Positions 37,788 to 46,808 of a stretch of 64,000 nucleotides of DNA are shown here, piece after piece. Both the position numbers and the translations under genes were made by a program. Position 1 is the first letter of the stretch; every line of letters begins with the position of its first letter. This stretch comes from Limibacter armeniacum (GTDB lineage Bacteria > Bacteroidota > Bacteroidia > Cytophagales > Flammeovirgaceae). The notes beneath the pieces are model-generated. The model searched no databases and was not told the origin of the DNA. It saw only the letters and a list, made by a program, of their open reading frames with translations. The stretch covers positions 1-64,000 of the forward strand of contig NZ_JBAJNO010000006.1 in assembly GCF_036880985.1 (NCBI RefSeq), read 5' to 3'.

Positions 37788-38843
37788 TTAGTTGATTACT
37801 TCTACCTTGGTTTTGTCAGACAGGTTGATCTGTCCTGTCACCACTACTTCATCGCCCGCTTGCAAGCCATTTACCACTTCCAGGTATTCACCGTTATCAC
37901 GACCTACAGTAATGTCTTTCAGGTAAGCTACACCATCTTTCACTAGGTATGTCTTAGCACTTTGGATACTACCAATCAGTGCAGAACGAGGGATTTGCAA
38001 TACCTCAACACCACTAGCAATGCTGAACTGAACATTCACATAAGTACCCGCTTTCAAAGTATTGGTAGCCTTATTATCGAAGGCAATTTCAACTGGATAG
38101 TTGTGTGCATCATCCCCTTGAGGGCTGATGAATGTAATTTCACCTGCATAAGTAACACCCGGGAATACCGATGTAGAAATTGTTACCTGATCCCCTTTCT
38201 TCAAGTTGTAAACATCCTTTTCAGCTACACTTAGCTCTACTTTCAGGTGTTTTACGTCAATCAGTCTGGCAACTGATCCCCCAATATTTACATAGGCACC
38301 TTCATCAATGCTCTTTTTGGTAATCACACCGCTGAACGGTGCCGTCACTACAGACTTGTCCAGTTGTCTTTTTGCTTCAGCGTACTGGTTTTGTGCATTT
38401 TCATAAGACAGTTTGAACTGATCGTACTGCGCCTGTGTGGCTGCGCCACCTTCAAATAGGTTTTTGTAACGTTCGTAGTTTTGCTTGGCATCGTCCAGTC
38501 TTTGTTTGGCATTGGAAGCTGCAATGCTCAAAAGCCTGTTGTCAATGCGAGCGACTACCGCACCTCTTTTCAGCTCATCACCCAAATCGATGTAAATTTT
38601 CTCCACTTTTCCTGCTGTTTCAGCCTTGATGTCTACAGCCTGGTCAGGAGCTACAGTACCCAGCAATGAGAAACTGTTTGTACTTGTACCTTTTTTGACT
38701 TTTGAAGTGTTGACTGCGACAGTAACGTCACCTTTGTCCGCCACTTTATTATTTGCATTGATTTCCTTTTTGTTGCTATAGAGTTTGAATCCTATAAAGG
38801 AAATGAGCACTATGGTTAAAGTTATGCTAATGATCTTTTTCAT
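37788..38843 (-). CDS. RND periplasmic adaptor (membrane-fusion) protein
   Basis: 351 residues. N-terminal signal or anchor helix (IISITLTIVLISFIGFKLY); lipoyl/barrel-sandwich halves (VDIKAETAGKVEKIYIDLGD and VTAPFSGVITKKSIDEGAYV); an alpha-helical hairpin between (~95-160); and a beta-barrel with LKVELSVAEKDVYNLKKGD. The ordering is that of HlyD/AcrA-family adaptors. It bridges the RND pump and the outer-membrane channel. It is cotranscribed with both. Confidence 0.95.
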   Translation of the reverse strand: MKKIISITLTIVLISFIGFKLYSNKKEINANNKVADKGDVTVAVNTSKVKKGTSTNSFSLLGTVAPDQAVDIKAETAGKVEKIYIDLGDELKRGAVVARIDNRLLSIAASNAKQRLDDAKQNYERYKNLFEGGAATQAQYDQFKLSYENAQNQYAEAKRQLDKSVVTAPFSGVITKKSIDEGAYVNIGGSVARLIDVKHLKVELSVAEKDVYNLKKGDQVTISTSVFPGVTYAGEITFISPQGDDAHNYPVEIAFDNKATNTLKAGTYVNVQFSIASGVEVLQIPRSALIGSIQSAKTYLVKDGVAYLKDITVGRDNGEYLEVVNGLQAGDEVVVTGQINLSDKTKVEVIN

Positions 38844-38864
38844 ATATATTCCAGATTGTCGTTT

Positions 38865-40235
38865 CTACTGATTTATTACTAAATAGTCCATGATGGTACC
38901 CTTGGCATTCTCAAGCTCCAACCTTGCAGTGTACAGGTCCAAAAGGGTTGTGATATAAGTGTTTTGTGCTTCCGTAAGTGCTGTTTCCGCGTTGACAACA
39001 TCTGTAGAAGTACTTACCCCTTCTCTGAATTCGAGCTTTGTTATATCCAATACACTTTGCGCCAACTCCACATTTTCTTTCTCAGAATCAATGCGCTCCA
39101 ATGTATTCTTGTACTTTATTTCTGCATTGGTAACCTCCAGCTTGATCGTTTCTTTTTTATTGGAGATTTGCTCTTCTATCTTGTAGCGTTTCAGTTTGGA
39201 CTGCTGTATTCTTGCATCACGTTGCAAACCTTGGAATACTGGTATTCTCAGTCTCAAGCCAATGCTTGCCGTACTGAAATCCAGCCATCCATTACTGTCA
39301 GTAGGAAGGACTCCAAACTCAGCACCCTGAGCCTGATAAGCGTAGTTGGCGAATGCTGTAAGCGTAGGCAGGTAACTTGCAGAATTTCTTTTCTGATCAA
39401 GGTATTGCAGTTCCATATTAGTTTCCAGCAACTGATAGTCTAACCTGTTCTTCGGTTCAGCTTGCACATTTTCTGATGCCAACTTCAGCTCCTCTTCATT
39501 CATTTCAATTTCCTTGATATCCAACGGTTGCTCCAATGGCATTCCCATCTGATATTTCAGTTGGCTTACCACTTGCTGAAGTGTCAATGTACTCTGATCA
39601 ATTCTGGAACGAAGTGTATTCACATTCACTCTTAATCGGCTAACATCCACAGCTTTTGCCAAACCATTCTTAAACTGTAGCTCCGTCTGTTTCAGGGTTT
39701 CTTCAGCATTTCTCAGGTTACTTTGCAGCAGGTCCAATTGCTTCTTAACCACAATCACCTGATAGTAAGCGACGGCAACCCCATAAGCCGTTTGCTCTTC
39801 CGAAAAAGCTGTCTGCTGCTTATACATGCTACGGGTTGTTTTGGCAGCCTTCAAAGCAACACCAAATGTAGGGTCATATATCATTTGGGTAGCCTCTGCC
39901 GAGACAGATGTATTGTATTGGTAACCCATGGTGATACCACCACCGTCTTCACCACCAAAGCCAGGTACTACAAGGAGTGGAAGTTTTAACTTGTCCTCAT
40001 AGCTGGCATTAATATTTACCTGAGGCAAACCTGTACCTCTGGCCTCCCTTATCTGTTGTTCACCAATCTGCTCATCAATTCGCGCACTTCGAATCTGAGT
40101 CTGATTGGCTTTCGCATACTCAATGCAATCCAATATCCCCATTGTCGGAGATTGTCCACTTTCCTGTGCAAACACCGGCACTCTCAAGAGGATTAGTAGC
40201 AATAAGCCTGTTAAAAGTTTCTTTTGAATACTCAT
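38865..40235 (-). CDS. TolC-like outer-membrane efflux protein
   Basis: 456 residues with a signal peptide (LLTGLLLLILLRVPVFAQ). Two internally repeated OEP halves are visible, each a long helical hairpin (AYYQVIVVKKQLDLLQSNLR with KQTELQFKNGLAKAVDVSRL; and TKLEFREGVSTSTDVVNAET). It forms the outer-membrane/periplasmic tunnel of the pump. It is the first gene of the efflux operon and lies 201 bp downstream of the tetR gene, separated by two operator-like palindromes. Confidence 0.95.
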   Translation of the reverse strand: MSIQKKLLTGLLLLILLRVPVFAQESGQSPTMGILDCIEYAKANQTQIRSARIDEQIGEQQIREARGTGLPQVNINASYEDKLKLPLLVVPGFGGEDGGGITMGYQYNTSVSAEATQMIYDPTFGVALKAAKTTRSMYKQQTAFSEEQTAYGVAVAYYQVIVVKKQLDLLQSNLRNAEETLKQTELQFKNGLAKAVDVSRLRVNVNTLRSRIDQSTLTLQQVVSQLKYQMGMPLEQPLDIKEIEMNEEELKLASENVQAEPKNRLDYQLLETNMELQYLDQKRNSASYLPTLTAFANYAYQAQGAEFGVLPTDSNGWLDFSTASIGLRLRIPVFQGLQRDARIQQSKLKRYKIEEQISNKKETIKLEVTNAEIKYKNTLERIDSEKENVELAQSVLDITKLEFREGVSTSTDVVNAETALTEAQNTYITTLLDLYTARLELENAKGTIMDYLVINQ

Positions 40236-40249
40236 TTTAAAATAATGAT

Positions 40250-40265
40250 TTAAACGTTTGTTTAA
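40250..40265 (-). promoter_or_regulatory. Operator-like palindrome, copy A
   Basis: TTAAAC-GTTT-GTTTAA, 15 bp before the TolC-like start. It is one of three copies of TTAAAC-N4-GTTTAA around the tetR gene and is placed to block the efflux operon. Confidence 0.65.
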
Positions 40266-40333
40266 CCGAAGGGTAAAAAAAATTTATGATTTTAAATAGC
40301 TGATAATCAAAATAAACACCACTTACACCTTCT

Positions 40334-40341
40334 GACGGCAA
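40334..40341 (-). promoter_or_regulatory. Candidate -7 element for the efflux operon
   Basis: On the minus strand GACCTTTG differs from TAnnTTTG at one position, between operator copies A and B. No clear -33 partner was seen. Confidence 0.3.
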
Positions 40342-40389
40342 AGGTCATATGATTATGAAAATCTTAAAAGAACATTTTAAATTTATGAT

Positions 40390-40405
40390 TTAAACTATTG
40401 TTTAA
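40390..40405 (-). promoter_or_regulatory. Operator-like palindrome, copy B
   Basis: TTAAAC-TATT-GTTTAA, between the tetR stop codon and the efflux genes. Its flanks (ATGATT before; AGGGGTAAAAAA after) are shared with copy A. Confidence 0.65.
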
Positions 40406-40436
40406 TTAAGGGGTAAAAAATTTTAAAAGTGAAAAA

Positions 40437-41060
40437 TCATGACTTCAAGTAACTGATAATCATATCTGTAATAATTTCTTTTCTTTGTTCCATCAGGTTA
40501 TGGTATTCCGCTTCATCCAGGTCATGTACTTTCATCATGATAACCTTGGATACCAAAGGAAATACTATCAGGCTGGAAATACTGGCTTCTAGCTGGATAA
40601 CATCTATATTAGACAACTTTTCAGGGCTTATTTCATCCTTATGCCTTGTCAAAAGAGATTGTGCGATACGGGTACAGTCCATGCGTTTCTTGTCAAGAAA
40701 CAGTTCTGGATTCTGATGCATCTCCTGCAAGATAAACATTGGCAATTGAGGATTCTGTACCAGTTGGTCCATTACCGTAGAGACATATCTTTTGATTCGC
40801 TCTTCCAATGTAAGTCCCTCGCTTTGAACAATATCCTGAATCAACAGAAAGTATTCTTTCGTGTTTTCTTCAAAAATAGCCTTGAAAAGCTTTTCTTTGC
40901 TACGAAAATAATAGTTGACAAGAGCAATATTGACATCAGCCTTTTTAGCTACATCACGCACAGTTGTGCCTTTGAAGCCTTTGGCAGTAAACAATTCTTT
41001 TGCTGCCAGTCTGATTTTCAATTCAGTATTATCTTTCTCTATATCCTTTTGCCCTTTCAT
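40437..41060 (-). CDS. TetR-family repressor of the RND efflux operon
   Basis: 207 residues. The N-terminal DNA-binding domain is clear (AKELFTAKGFKGTTVRDVAK; NIALVNYYFRSKEKLFKAIF). The body contains a CerR/FadR-like helical ligand domain (VSTVMDQLVQNPQLPMFILQ; EMHQNPELF), similar in layout to TetR regulators placed in front of RND pumps. It is the first gene of the efflux cluster, flanked upstream by operator copy C and downstream by copies A and B, so it probably represses itself and the pump. Confidence 0.85.
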   Translation of the reverse strand: MKGQKDIEKDNTELKIRLAAKELFTAKGFKGTTVRDVAKKADVNIALVNYYFRSKEKLFKAIFEENTKEYFLLIQDIVQSEGLTLEERIKRYVSTVMDQLVQNPQLPMFILQEMHQNPELFLDKKRMDCTRIAQSLLTRHKDEISPEKLSNIDVIQLEASISSLIVFPLVSKVIMMKVHDLDEAEYHNLMEQRKEIITDMIISYLKS

Positions 41061-41087
41061 GCTGCAATTATATTTTAAATATAAGTT

Positions 41088-41103
41088 TTAAACAAGTGTT
41101 TAA
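41088..41103 (-). promoter_or_regulatory. Operator-like palindrome, copy C
   Basis: TTAAAC-AAGT-GTTTAA, 28 bp upstream of the tetR start, positioned for autorepression. Confidence 0.65.
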
Positions 41104-41219
41104 CTGCAAAATTTCTTCCATTCTTCTTTCCTAACTATTTCCCTGCGTTTCTGTTCTCTCCTACTCTACACATAAAACCCCATTTCTATGCCATAGCAGC
41201 AGTTCCTTATTAAAAACAT

Positions 41220-41261
41220 AAGGCCGAAAAGAAACAGATGATTCCATTTCTTTCCGACCTT
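41220..41261 (-). terminator. Terminator after the sodium:solute symporter gene
   Basis: AAGGCCGAAAAGAAA / TTTCTTTCCGACCTT with two mismatches, about 20 bp past the symporter stop; on the minus strand it is followed by ATGTTTTTAAT. Confidence 0.6.
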
Positions 41262-41283
41262 AAATATTGCACAACCCTATTTA

Positions 41284-42942
41284 CTACCAGAAAATCAGGT
41301 ACAGAACGGACAAGATTCCACAAATACCCATTGAGGCAATGTTGAAAGTCATTCCTGTGTTGAACATACCTTTCTCAATTTTGATACTTTTTTCCTTGTC
41401 TTCTTTTCCAAACAGGGAAATTACCACCGCTATGGCTGCCAGTACCAGCATCACTATAAACATTCTATCCAAGAATGGCATTTCTTCCAAGAGGATTTTC
41501 ATACCCCAAGACAATGGGAAAGTAAGCAATGCTACTGCAAAAGCGGCATTGGCTGTTGCACGTTTCCAGAAAAGTCCCAATGTAAAGATGACCAATACAC
41601 CCGGTGTTACAAGTCCTGTAAACTCCTGAATAAACTGGAACGCCTGATCCAGTTCTCCCAACATCGGAGCGACCAATACGGCAATAAACAGTGCAATTAC
41701 TGAAACCATTCTACCCATGTTTACCAAAGACTTGTTCGAGGCATTCTGATTGAAATGGCTCTTATAGATGTCCATTGTAAAGATAGTCGACGTACTGTTG
41801 ATCATGGATGCCAATGAAGAAACAATCGCTGCTGCCAATGCGGCAAATGCCAAACCTTTCAAACCTGTTGGAACGAAGGTATTCAGCAACCAAGGGTAAG
41901 CTTCATCTGATTTGGTGATCGTACCTACCGCCATGTCAGAAACAGTACCGGCAATGCTCTCCCCTACATTGTATGCCAATGGATCTTTACTAATGGTGAA
42001 CGCTACAATACCTGGCAACACAACGATCAAAGGCATCAGGATCTTCAGGTAACCTGCAAACACAACCCCGTTCTGCGCTTCCTTCAGGTTTTTACCTGCC
42101 AAGGTACGCTGAATAATGTACTGGTTAAGTCCCCAGTAAGCCAGGTTTACAATCCAGATACCACCAAACAAAGCACCGATACCTGGCAACATTTCATAGG
42201 CATCTACAAATCCACCTTTACCATCAGGAATCATGGTCCCTCTATCGATAATCATCTTAAACTTTTCTGGTGCTTGCTCGAATGCAATCTGCAAACCTGA
42301 CAGCATACCTTCTCCACCAGACAGTGCATTGAATGACAGATAAGTAGTAACTAAACCTCCAATAACCAATACAACTACCTGTACAACGTCTGTCCAAGCC
42401 ACAGCTGAAAGTCCTCCGTAAATCGAGTAAACTGCAGCAAAGAGCGCCAGACCAATTATGCCGTACAAGATCGGCACACCCATGATAATCTCAAGACTCA
42501 ACGCGCCCATATACAGTACTGAAGTCAGGTTCACAAACACATACACCAGCAACCAGAATACGGAAAGGCTCATACTAACACGCCCATCAAACCTGTCTTT
42601 CAAGAACTGAGGCATTGTAAAGATGCCTTTCTTGATAAAGATCGGCAGGTAATATTTACCCACTATAATCAGCGAAGCTGCTGCAATCCACTCGTAACAA
42701 GAAATCGCCAACCCGATGGCAAACCCAGAACCTGACATCCCGATAAATTGCTCTGCCGAGATGTTAGAAGCGATGAGCGAGGCTCCAATTGCCCACCAAG
42801 GCAATGACTTTGACGCCAAGAAATAATCCTCTGCCGACTTGGTTTCTCCTTTTTTGTCTCGGGAAACCCAGAGTCCCATAAACAAGATCAGTACGGCATA
42901 TCCGATAAAGACTGCATAGTCCAGAAATGAAAAACTTCCCAT
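41284..42942 (-). CDS. Sodium:solute symporter (SSS family, SGLT-like)
   Basis: 552 residues, strongly hydrophobic, with about 14 helices. SSS hallmarks include ASLIASNISAEQFIGMSGSG in the first helices, the GGLSAVAWTDVVQ block, and IYGGLS. Proteins with this pattern include Na+/sugar cotransporters such as vSGLT. As the last gene of the arabinan cluster (after GH51) it probably imports L-arabinose released in the periplasm (context inference). It is separated from GH51 by 83 bp containing a stem-loop. Confidence 0.9.
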   Translation of the reverse strand: MGSFSFLDYAVFIGYAVLILFMGLWVSRDKKGETKSAEDYFLASKSLPWWAIGASLIASNISAEQFIGMSGSGFAIGLAISCYEWIAAASLIIVGKYYLPIFIKKGIFTMPQFLKDRFDGRVSMSLSVFWLLVYVFVNLTSVLYMGALSLEIIMGVPILYGIIGLALFAAVYSIYGGLSAVAWTDVVQVVVLVIGGLVTTYLSFNALSGGEGMLSGLQIAFEQAPEKFKMIIDRGTMIPDGKGGFVDAYEMLPGIGALFGGIWIVNLAYWGLNQYIIQRTLAGKNLKEAQNGVVFAGYLKILMPLIVVLPGIVAFTISKDPLAYNVGESIAGTVSDMAVGTITKSDEAYPWLLNTFVPTGLKGLAFAALAAAIVSSLASMINSTSTIFTMDIYKSHFNQNASNKSLVNMGRMVSVIALFIAVLVAPMLGELDQAFQFIQEFTGLVTPGVLVIFTLGLFWKRATANAAFAVALLTFPLSWGMKILLEEMPFLDRMFIVMLVLAAIAVVISLFGKEDKEKSIKIEKGMFNTGMTFNIASMGICGILSVLYLIFW

Positions 42943-42965
42943 TGTTATTTAGTTTATATTTTCAC

Positions 42966-43016
42966 CTATGCCCATGCTCCCCTACAGTTCTGAATCGTAG
43001 GAAAGCCAAGGCATAG
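42966..43016 (-). repeat. Intercistronic stem-loop between GH51 and the symporter
   Basis: Outer CTATGCC (42966-42972) / GGCATAG (43010-43016), with an inner CCTAC / GTAGG. There is no T-run, so it is more likely an mRNA processing or stability element than a terminator. Confidence 0.45.
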
Positions 43017-43025
43017 TCCTATTTG

Positions 43026-45017
43026 TTATAAATTGCTTTCCTTAAGGTTGATTTTAACTACAGTCAAAGAGTAAGCAGGCAGGTTGATAGTCAGCTTTTT
43101 GCCTCTAAAGTTTGCTTCTTCTGTAGTTGGGTGAATATTCTCAGGATTATCAAAGCTGTTCACTCTACCCAACGCTTCACTCTTCAGTACTGTGATGCTT
43201 CCTTTTCCTGTTGTTTTGGTGTCACCTTCCAGTCTTACTGTCTTGGTAGCATCCTTTGAAGAGCTATTGACAATCTTCAGAATCAGCTGGTTGTTTTTCT
43301 CATCCAATACTGCTGAGGCATACAATTCTTCCTGACCCGTAACTGGCTCGTTGGAAGCGTAGCCTATCTCCACTACTTGTGTTCCCTTATTGGTTGAAAA
43401 CAGTTGCTGAACATAGTAATTAGGGGTAGCATAAGAATTCAGGTTGTCAAACCAGATCAGGTCTGGAGTCCATTGCCAACCTTCAGCGTGTGCAAAAAGT
43501 GGCGCATATGAAGACAGGTGAACCACATCTGCATTTCTTTCCAGTCCTGTCATAAATGCTGCCTCAGACAGGGCACACTGCCAATTGTTTTTGTTGTCAG
43601 GGCTTGCAATTGCCACACTTTGTGCCGCATATTCCCCTGCAAATATTTTTGGTCCTGAACGGTCATAGTTATCGTACCGGTCAGCATTCTCCAGAAACCA
43701 TTCAGGGTTTCTATAGTAATGCTCGTCTACAATCTCCGCATCCAGTTTCTTCAGCTCTTCTGCTGCATAGTCAAACTCTTTTCCGTCAGGGAAAGGCCCT
43801 GTTCCGGATACAATAATGATCTCAGGGTATTTTTCCTTGATTGCTTTGGCAAATACCTTGTAACGCTCAATGTACTGAGGTCCCCATTGCTCATTTCCTA
43901 CACCGATATACTTTAGGTCAAATGGCGCTGGATGTCCCATTTCTTTTCTGAGTTTACCCCAAGGAGTTGATACATCACCATTGGCAAACTCAATCAGGTC
44001 CAAAGCATCCTGAATGTATGGGTCAAGCTGATCCATTGGTACAAGTTCTCCTGTATTGAACTGACACGCCATACCACAACTCAGGATAGGCAGCGGCTCA
44101 GCATTCAGGTCTTCTGATAACTGGAAATACTCAAAGAATCCAACACCAAAGCTTTGGAAATAGTCATGGGTTGGACGGTGATCAAACTCTGTATTCCAAC
44201 GGTTGATCTGTACCTTTCTGTCCTCGAGGTTACCTACTGTTTTTTTCCATTGATAACGGGTGGCTAATTCTCTACCTTCTACGATACATCCACCTGGAAA
44301 ACGTAGGAACCCAGGGTTCAGGTCTGCCAATTTTTGGATCAAATCTGCTCTTAATCCATTTGGACGGTTTTTCCATGTATCTGAAGGGAACATCGATACC
44401 ATATCGATATCTACAGTAGATTTTCCTTCAAAGCTAAGTCTCAACTTTCCTTTTGGGTCAGTAACAGTTGATTTCAAGCTTGCTGTAAACTTGTCCCAAT
44501 GAGGGCTGTCCAGCTTTAGAGAGGTTTTTCCTACTACTTTATTGTCATGAGAAAGCAACTCAATATGCAGTGTTACCGGAGCACCTTTTAACGTTCTGGC
44601 ATTTAGGGAAAAACTGTAGCTCAAGCCTTCCTTGAGTCCCATTCCTCTGAAGCCTTCATTGGTCAAGGTAAATGCCTCTTTTTCGGCATCCAGCTTAATT
44701 TGAGCATATCTAGGGTTTGCTGAATCCTTTGATGAGCGGTTCATCACAGTAATGTAAGAAGCATTGTCCTCACTTTTCTTTTCCTCCCAACCCATCAATG
44801 GTGTATAAAATTCAAAGGAGCGGTTTTTCACCAATTCAGCATAGATACCCCCATCAGCTGCAAAGTTGATATCCTCAAAGAATATCCCCCACATGGTAGG
44901 CTGAATCTCTGCCTTTACATGGTCCGTCTGGACTGTAAAGTCTTTGTAGTTTTGCCCCATTGCATTCCCTGTAAATAAGGAACCAGCAATCAGGGCACTG
45001 CCAATAATTTTTTTCAT
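43026..45017 (-). CDS. GH51 alpha-L-arabinofuranosidase
   Basis: 663 residues from the ATG at 45017, which gives the clean signal peptide MKKIIGSALIAGSLFTGNAMGQ; a second in-frame ATG is seven codons earlier (45038). A CBM4-like or carbohydrate-binding region (~100-215) precedes the barrel. Catalytic acid/base glutamate is in GVGNEQWGPQYI (codon at 43890-43892) and the nucleophile in FAGEYAAQS (43632-43634), the GH51 pair. RFPGGCIVEG is also typical. It removes terminal alpha-L-arabinofuranosyl residues from arabinan or arabinoxylan oligosaccharides, predicted in the periplasm. Confidence 0.95.
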   Translation of the reverse strand: MKKIIGSALIAGSLFTGNAMGQNYKDFTVQTDHVKAEIQPTMWGIFFEDINFAADGGIYAELVKNRSFEFYTPLMGWEEKKSEDNASYITVMNRSSKDSANPRYAQIKLDAEKEAFTLTNEGFRGMGLKEGLSYSFSLNARTLKGAPVTLHIELLSHDNKVVGKTSLKLDSPHWDKFTASLKSTVTDPKGKLRLSFEGKSTVDIDMVSMFPSDTWKNRPNGLRADLIQKLADLNPGFLRFPGGCIVEGRELATRYQWKKTVGNLEDRKVQINRWNTEFDHRPTHDYFQSFGVGFFEYFQLSEDLNAEPLPILSCGMACQFNTGELVPMDQLDPYIQDALDLIEFANGDVSTPWGKLRKEMGHPAPFDLKYIGVGNEQWGPQYIERYKVFAKAIKEKYPEIIIVSGTGPFPDGKEFDYAAEELKKLDAEIVDEHYYRNPEWFLENADRYDNYDRSGPKIFAGEYAAQSVAIASPDNKNNWQCALSEAAFMTGLERNADVVHLSSYAPLFAHAEGWQWTPDLIWFDNLNSYATPNYYVQQLFSTNKGTQVVEIGYASNEPVTGQEELYASAVLDEKNNQLILKIVNSSSKDATKTVRLEGDTKTTGKGSITVLKSEALGRVNSFDNPENIHPTTEEANFRGKKLTINLPAYSLTVVKINLKESNL

Positions 45018-45115
45018 TGTTTTATCCATCTTATCCATCTGTCAGGTATTTTTTGGCTGTAAAAGTCAACCCCAAGACTATGCTTGAGTATATATTTCAG
45101 AGCTGTTAAGTAGGA

Positions 45116-45162
45116 GAGAACGGAGCATAATTTTCCCAGTCGGAGTCCTATGCTCCGTTCTC
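45116..45162 (-). repeat. Perfect 14-bp stem-loop between GH43 and GH51
   Basis: GAGAACGGAGCATA (45116-45129) / TATGCTCCGTTCTC (45149-45162), 19-nt loop. It has no uridine tract in the direction of transcription, suggesting an RNA-stability or processing element rather than a terminator. Confidence 0.6.
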
Positions 45163-45217
45163 AATAACTCAGTTAAAAAAAAGGAATTCTTGTGTTGGTA
45201 TGTTGCCTATTCCTGCA

Positions 45218-46714
45218 CTACTCTACTGGTCTCTTCTTAAACCAAATAGACAAACCACCTCCGTTAAATCCTGTCATTACAACAGTAGAGGAAATCTTAC
45301 GCTCCCAGTCTCTTTCACGGGAAACGTGCATTTTATCGATAAATGCTCCATTTGCCCATTTTAACTCTAACCAAGGTGCATTATACTCCCAAGTGTTATT
45401 TGGGTCACCATTGATCGTACCATCTGCCAGCAGGTTAGAGATAAAAGATCCGTTGATGCCTGGATCTGTCTGCTCGTTGCCATAACCAGGTACCGTTGTG
45501 TAAAGGTTAAGCAGCTGGTCATAGCTACCTACCAATTCTTCTTTAGTAACCGGATCGTTTGGTACGTTGGCATAACGCTCAGGAGAAACCATCGGCCATC
45601 CTTCTTCTGTCCACATTACCTTACGTACGTGCATTACCATTGCAGCAGGGTCTACCACAGGTCTACCCTGATTTGCCATAAAGTATTCTCCATCAACCCC
45701 TTCAAATACACTACAGTGTGCTGTTCCTTGCCATCCTGCATGCCCTTCAAAAGCGTACGGAGCCAAGATCATCGGTGCATTGTTGTCATGTGGCTCATCA
45801 GCCGGTACACCATCCCAGTCAAGGAATGGACCTTCAGGACTGTCTGCTCTGAAAACACGCACATTGTATTTGGTAGCCAACCAGTCATATGCCACAAACA
45901 GGTAATACTTATCATGTTCTTTGTTATAGATGATCTCTGGTCCTTCCAAATTACCATTGTACATGCCATCTGTCTGACCTCTTCTTACAATCAGCTTGCC
46001 TTTGTCTCCAGCAGTTGCAGCCAAACCTGTAGCAGGATCTAGTTGTACAACAAATAGTCCATCCCAAGCAGAACCATAATACATATAATGATCTCCAGCA
46101 GGAGTAACCACTACTGTAGGGTCAATGGCATTTGTACCTGGTCCATCCGTCTCTGACACTACTGCCAAACCTTTTTCTACCCAAGGTCCTTCCGGCGAAG
46201 AAGCGGTCAACAAACCAATTGCACTTACTCTAAACCCATCAGAGGCTAACGAATAGTACAACCTGTATTCTCCCCCTACTTTCATAATATAAGGAGCCCA
46301 GATACCTTCATTCGCTGTAGCACCTTTTCCTTCGATATAGTCTACTGCTTGTTGTGGCAAACCATCAATTGCTTGTCCTACAAACTTCCAGTCAACAAGG
46401 TCCTGAGATTTTCGAACCATAATACCCGGACGAATTGACTGTCCGTAAGCTACATCTGTACTATAGCAATAGTACCACCCGTCATCCCCCTTGACGATTG
46501 AAGGGTCATGCAAATTGTAGGGTCCCCATTGGAAGGAGAATTGCCAAGAAGCAATACCTCCATACGTATCGCTATAATTGTCAATATCAAATGGCTTAGG
46601 CTCAAAAACAGCCGGGTCTATTTCCGTTAGATATTCTTCTGGCTGCTCCACACAACCACTCAAGCTCAAGAGCCCCGCAAGACCCAAAAACGCAATCTTT
46701 GATATATATTTCAT
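45218..46714 (-). CDS. GH43 arabinanase/arabinofuranosidase lipoprotein
   Basis: 498 residues from the ATG at 46714, which yields a lipoprotein signal (LAGLLSLSGC); the frame is open 63 bp further upstream but with no signal. The five-bladed propeller of GH43 is evident: general-base aspartate in LHDPSIVKGDDGWYY, the pKa-modulating aspartate in NAIDPTVVVTP, and the acid glutamate in GNLEGPEIIYN, plus EGIWAPYIMKV. A C-terminal beta domain follows (~440-498). It is likely a surface endo- or exo-arabinanase, acting before SusCD uptake. Confidence 0.9.
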   Translation of the reverse strand: MKYISKIAFLGLAGLLSLSGCVEQPEEYLTEIDPAVFEPKPFDIDNYSDTYGGIASWQFSFQWGPYNLHDPSIVKGDDGWYYCYSTDVAYGQSIRPGIMVRKSQDLVDWKFVGQAIDGLPQQAVDYIEGKGATANEGIWAPYIMKVGGEYRLYYSLASDGFRVSAIGLLTASSPEGPWVEKGLAVVSETDGPGTNAIDPTVVVTPAGDHYMYYGSAWDGLFVVQLDPATGLAATAGDKGKLIVRRGQTDGMYNGNLEGPEIIYNKEHDKYYLFVAYDWLATKYNVRVFRADSPEGPFLDWDGVPADEPHDNNAPMILAPYAFEGHAGWQGTAHCSVFEGVDGEYFMANQGRPVVDPAAMVMHVRKVMWTEEGWPMVSPERYANVPNDPVTKEELVGSYDQLLNLYTTVPGYGNEQTDPGINGSFISNLLADGTINGDPNNTWEYNAPWLELKWANGAFIDKMHVSRERDWERKISSTVVMTGFNGGGLSIWFKKRPVE

Positions 46715-46808
46715 GGTCATCGTTGTCATTAGTTGTTGAGAGAGAATCAGGAATCCACCCTTACCGGAGGTAGCCATGAATTCCCAATTCTAAATTCCTA
46801 ATCCCCTA

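Larger units (their letters stand above)
40250..40463. repeat. Partial duplication of the tetR 3' end with its operator
   Basis: Two similar blocks, 40250-40310 and 40390-40463. On the minus strand the first still encodes LIISYLKS-stop, nearly identical to the true tetR C-terminus (MIISYLKS-stop), followed in both by TTTTTTACC-type sequence and the palindrome. This looks like the remnant of a tandem duplication of a tetR gene end. Confidence 0.6.
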
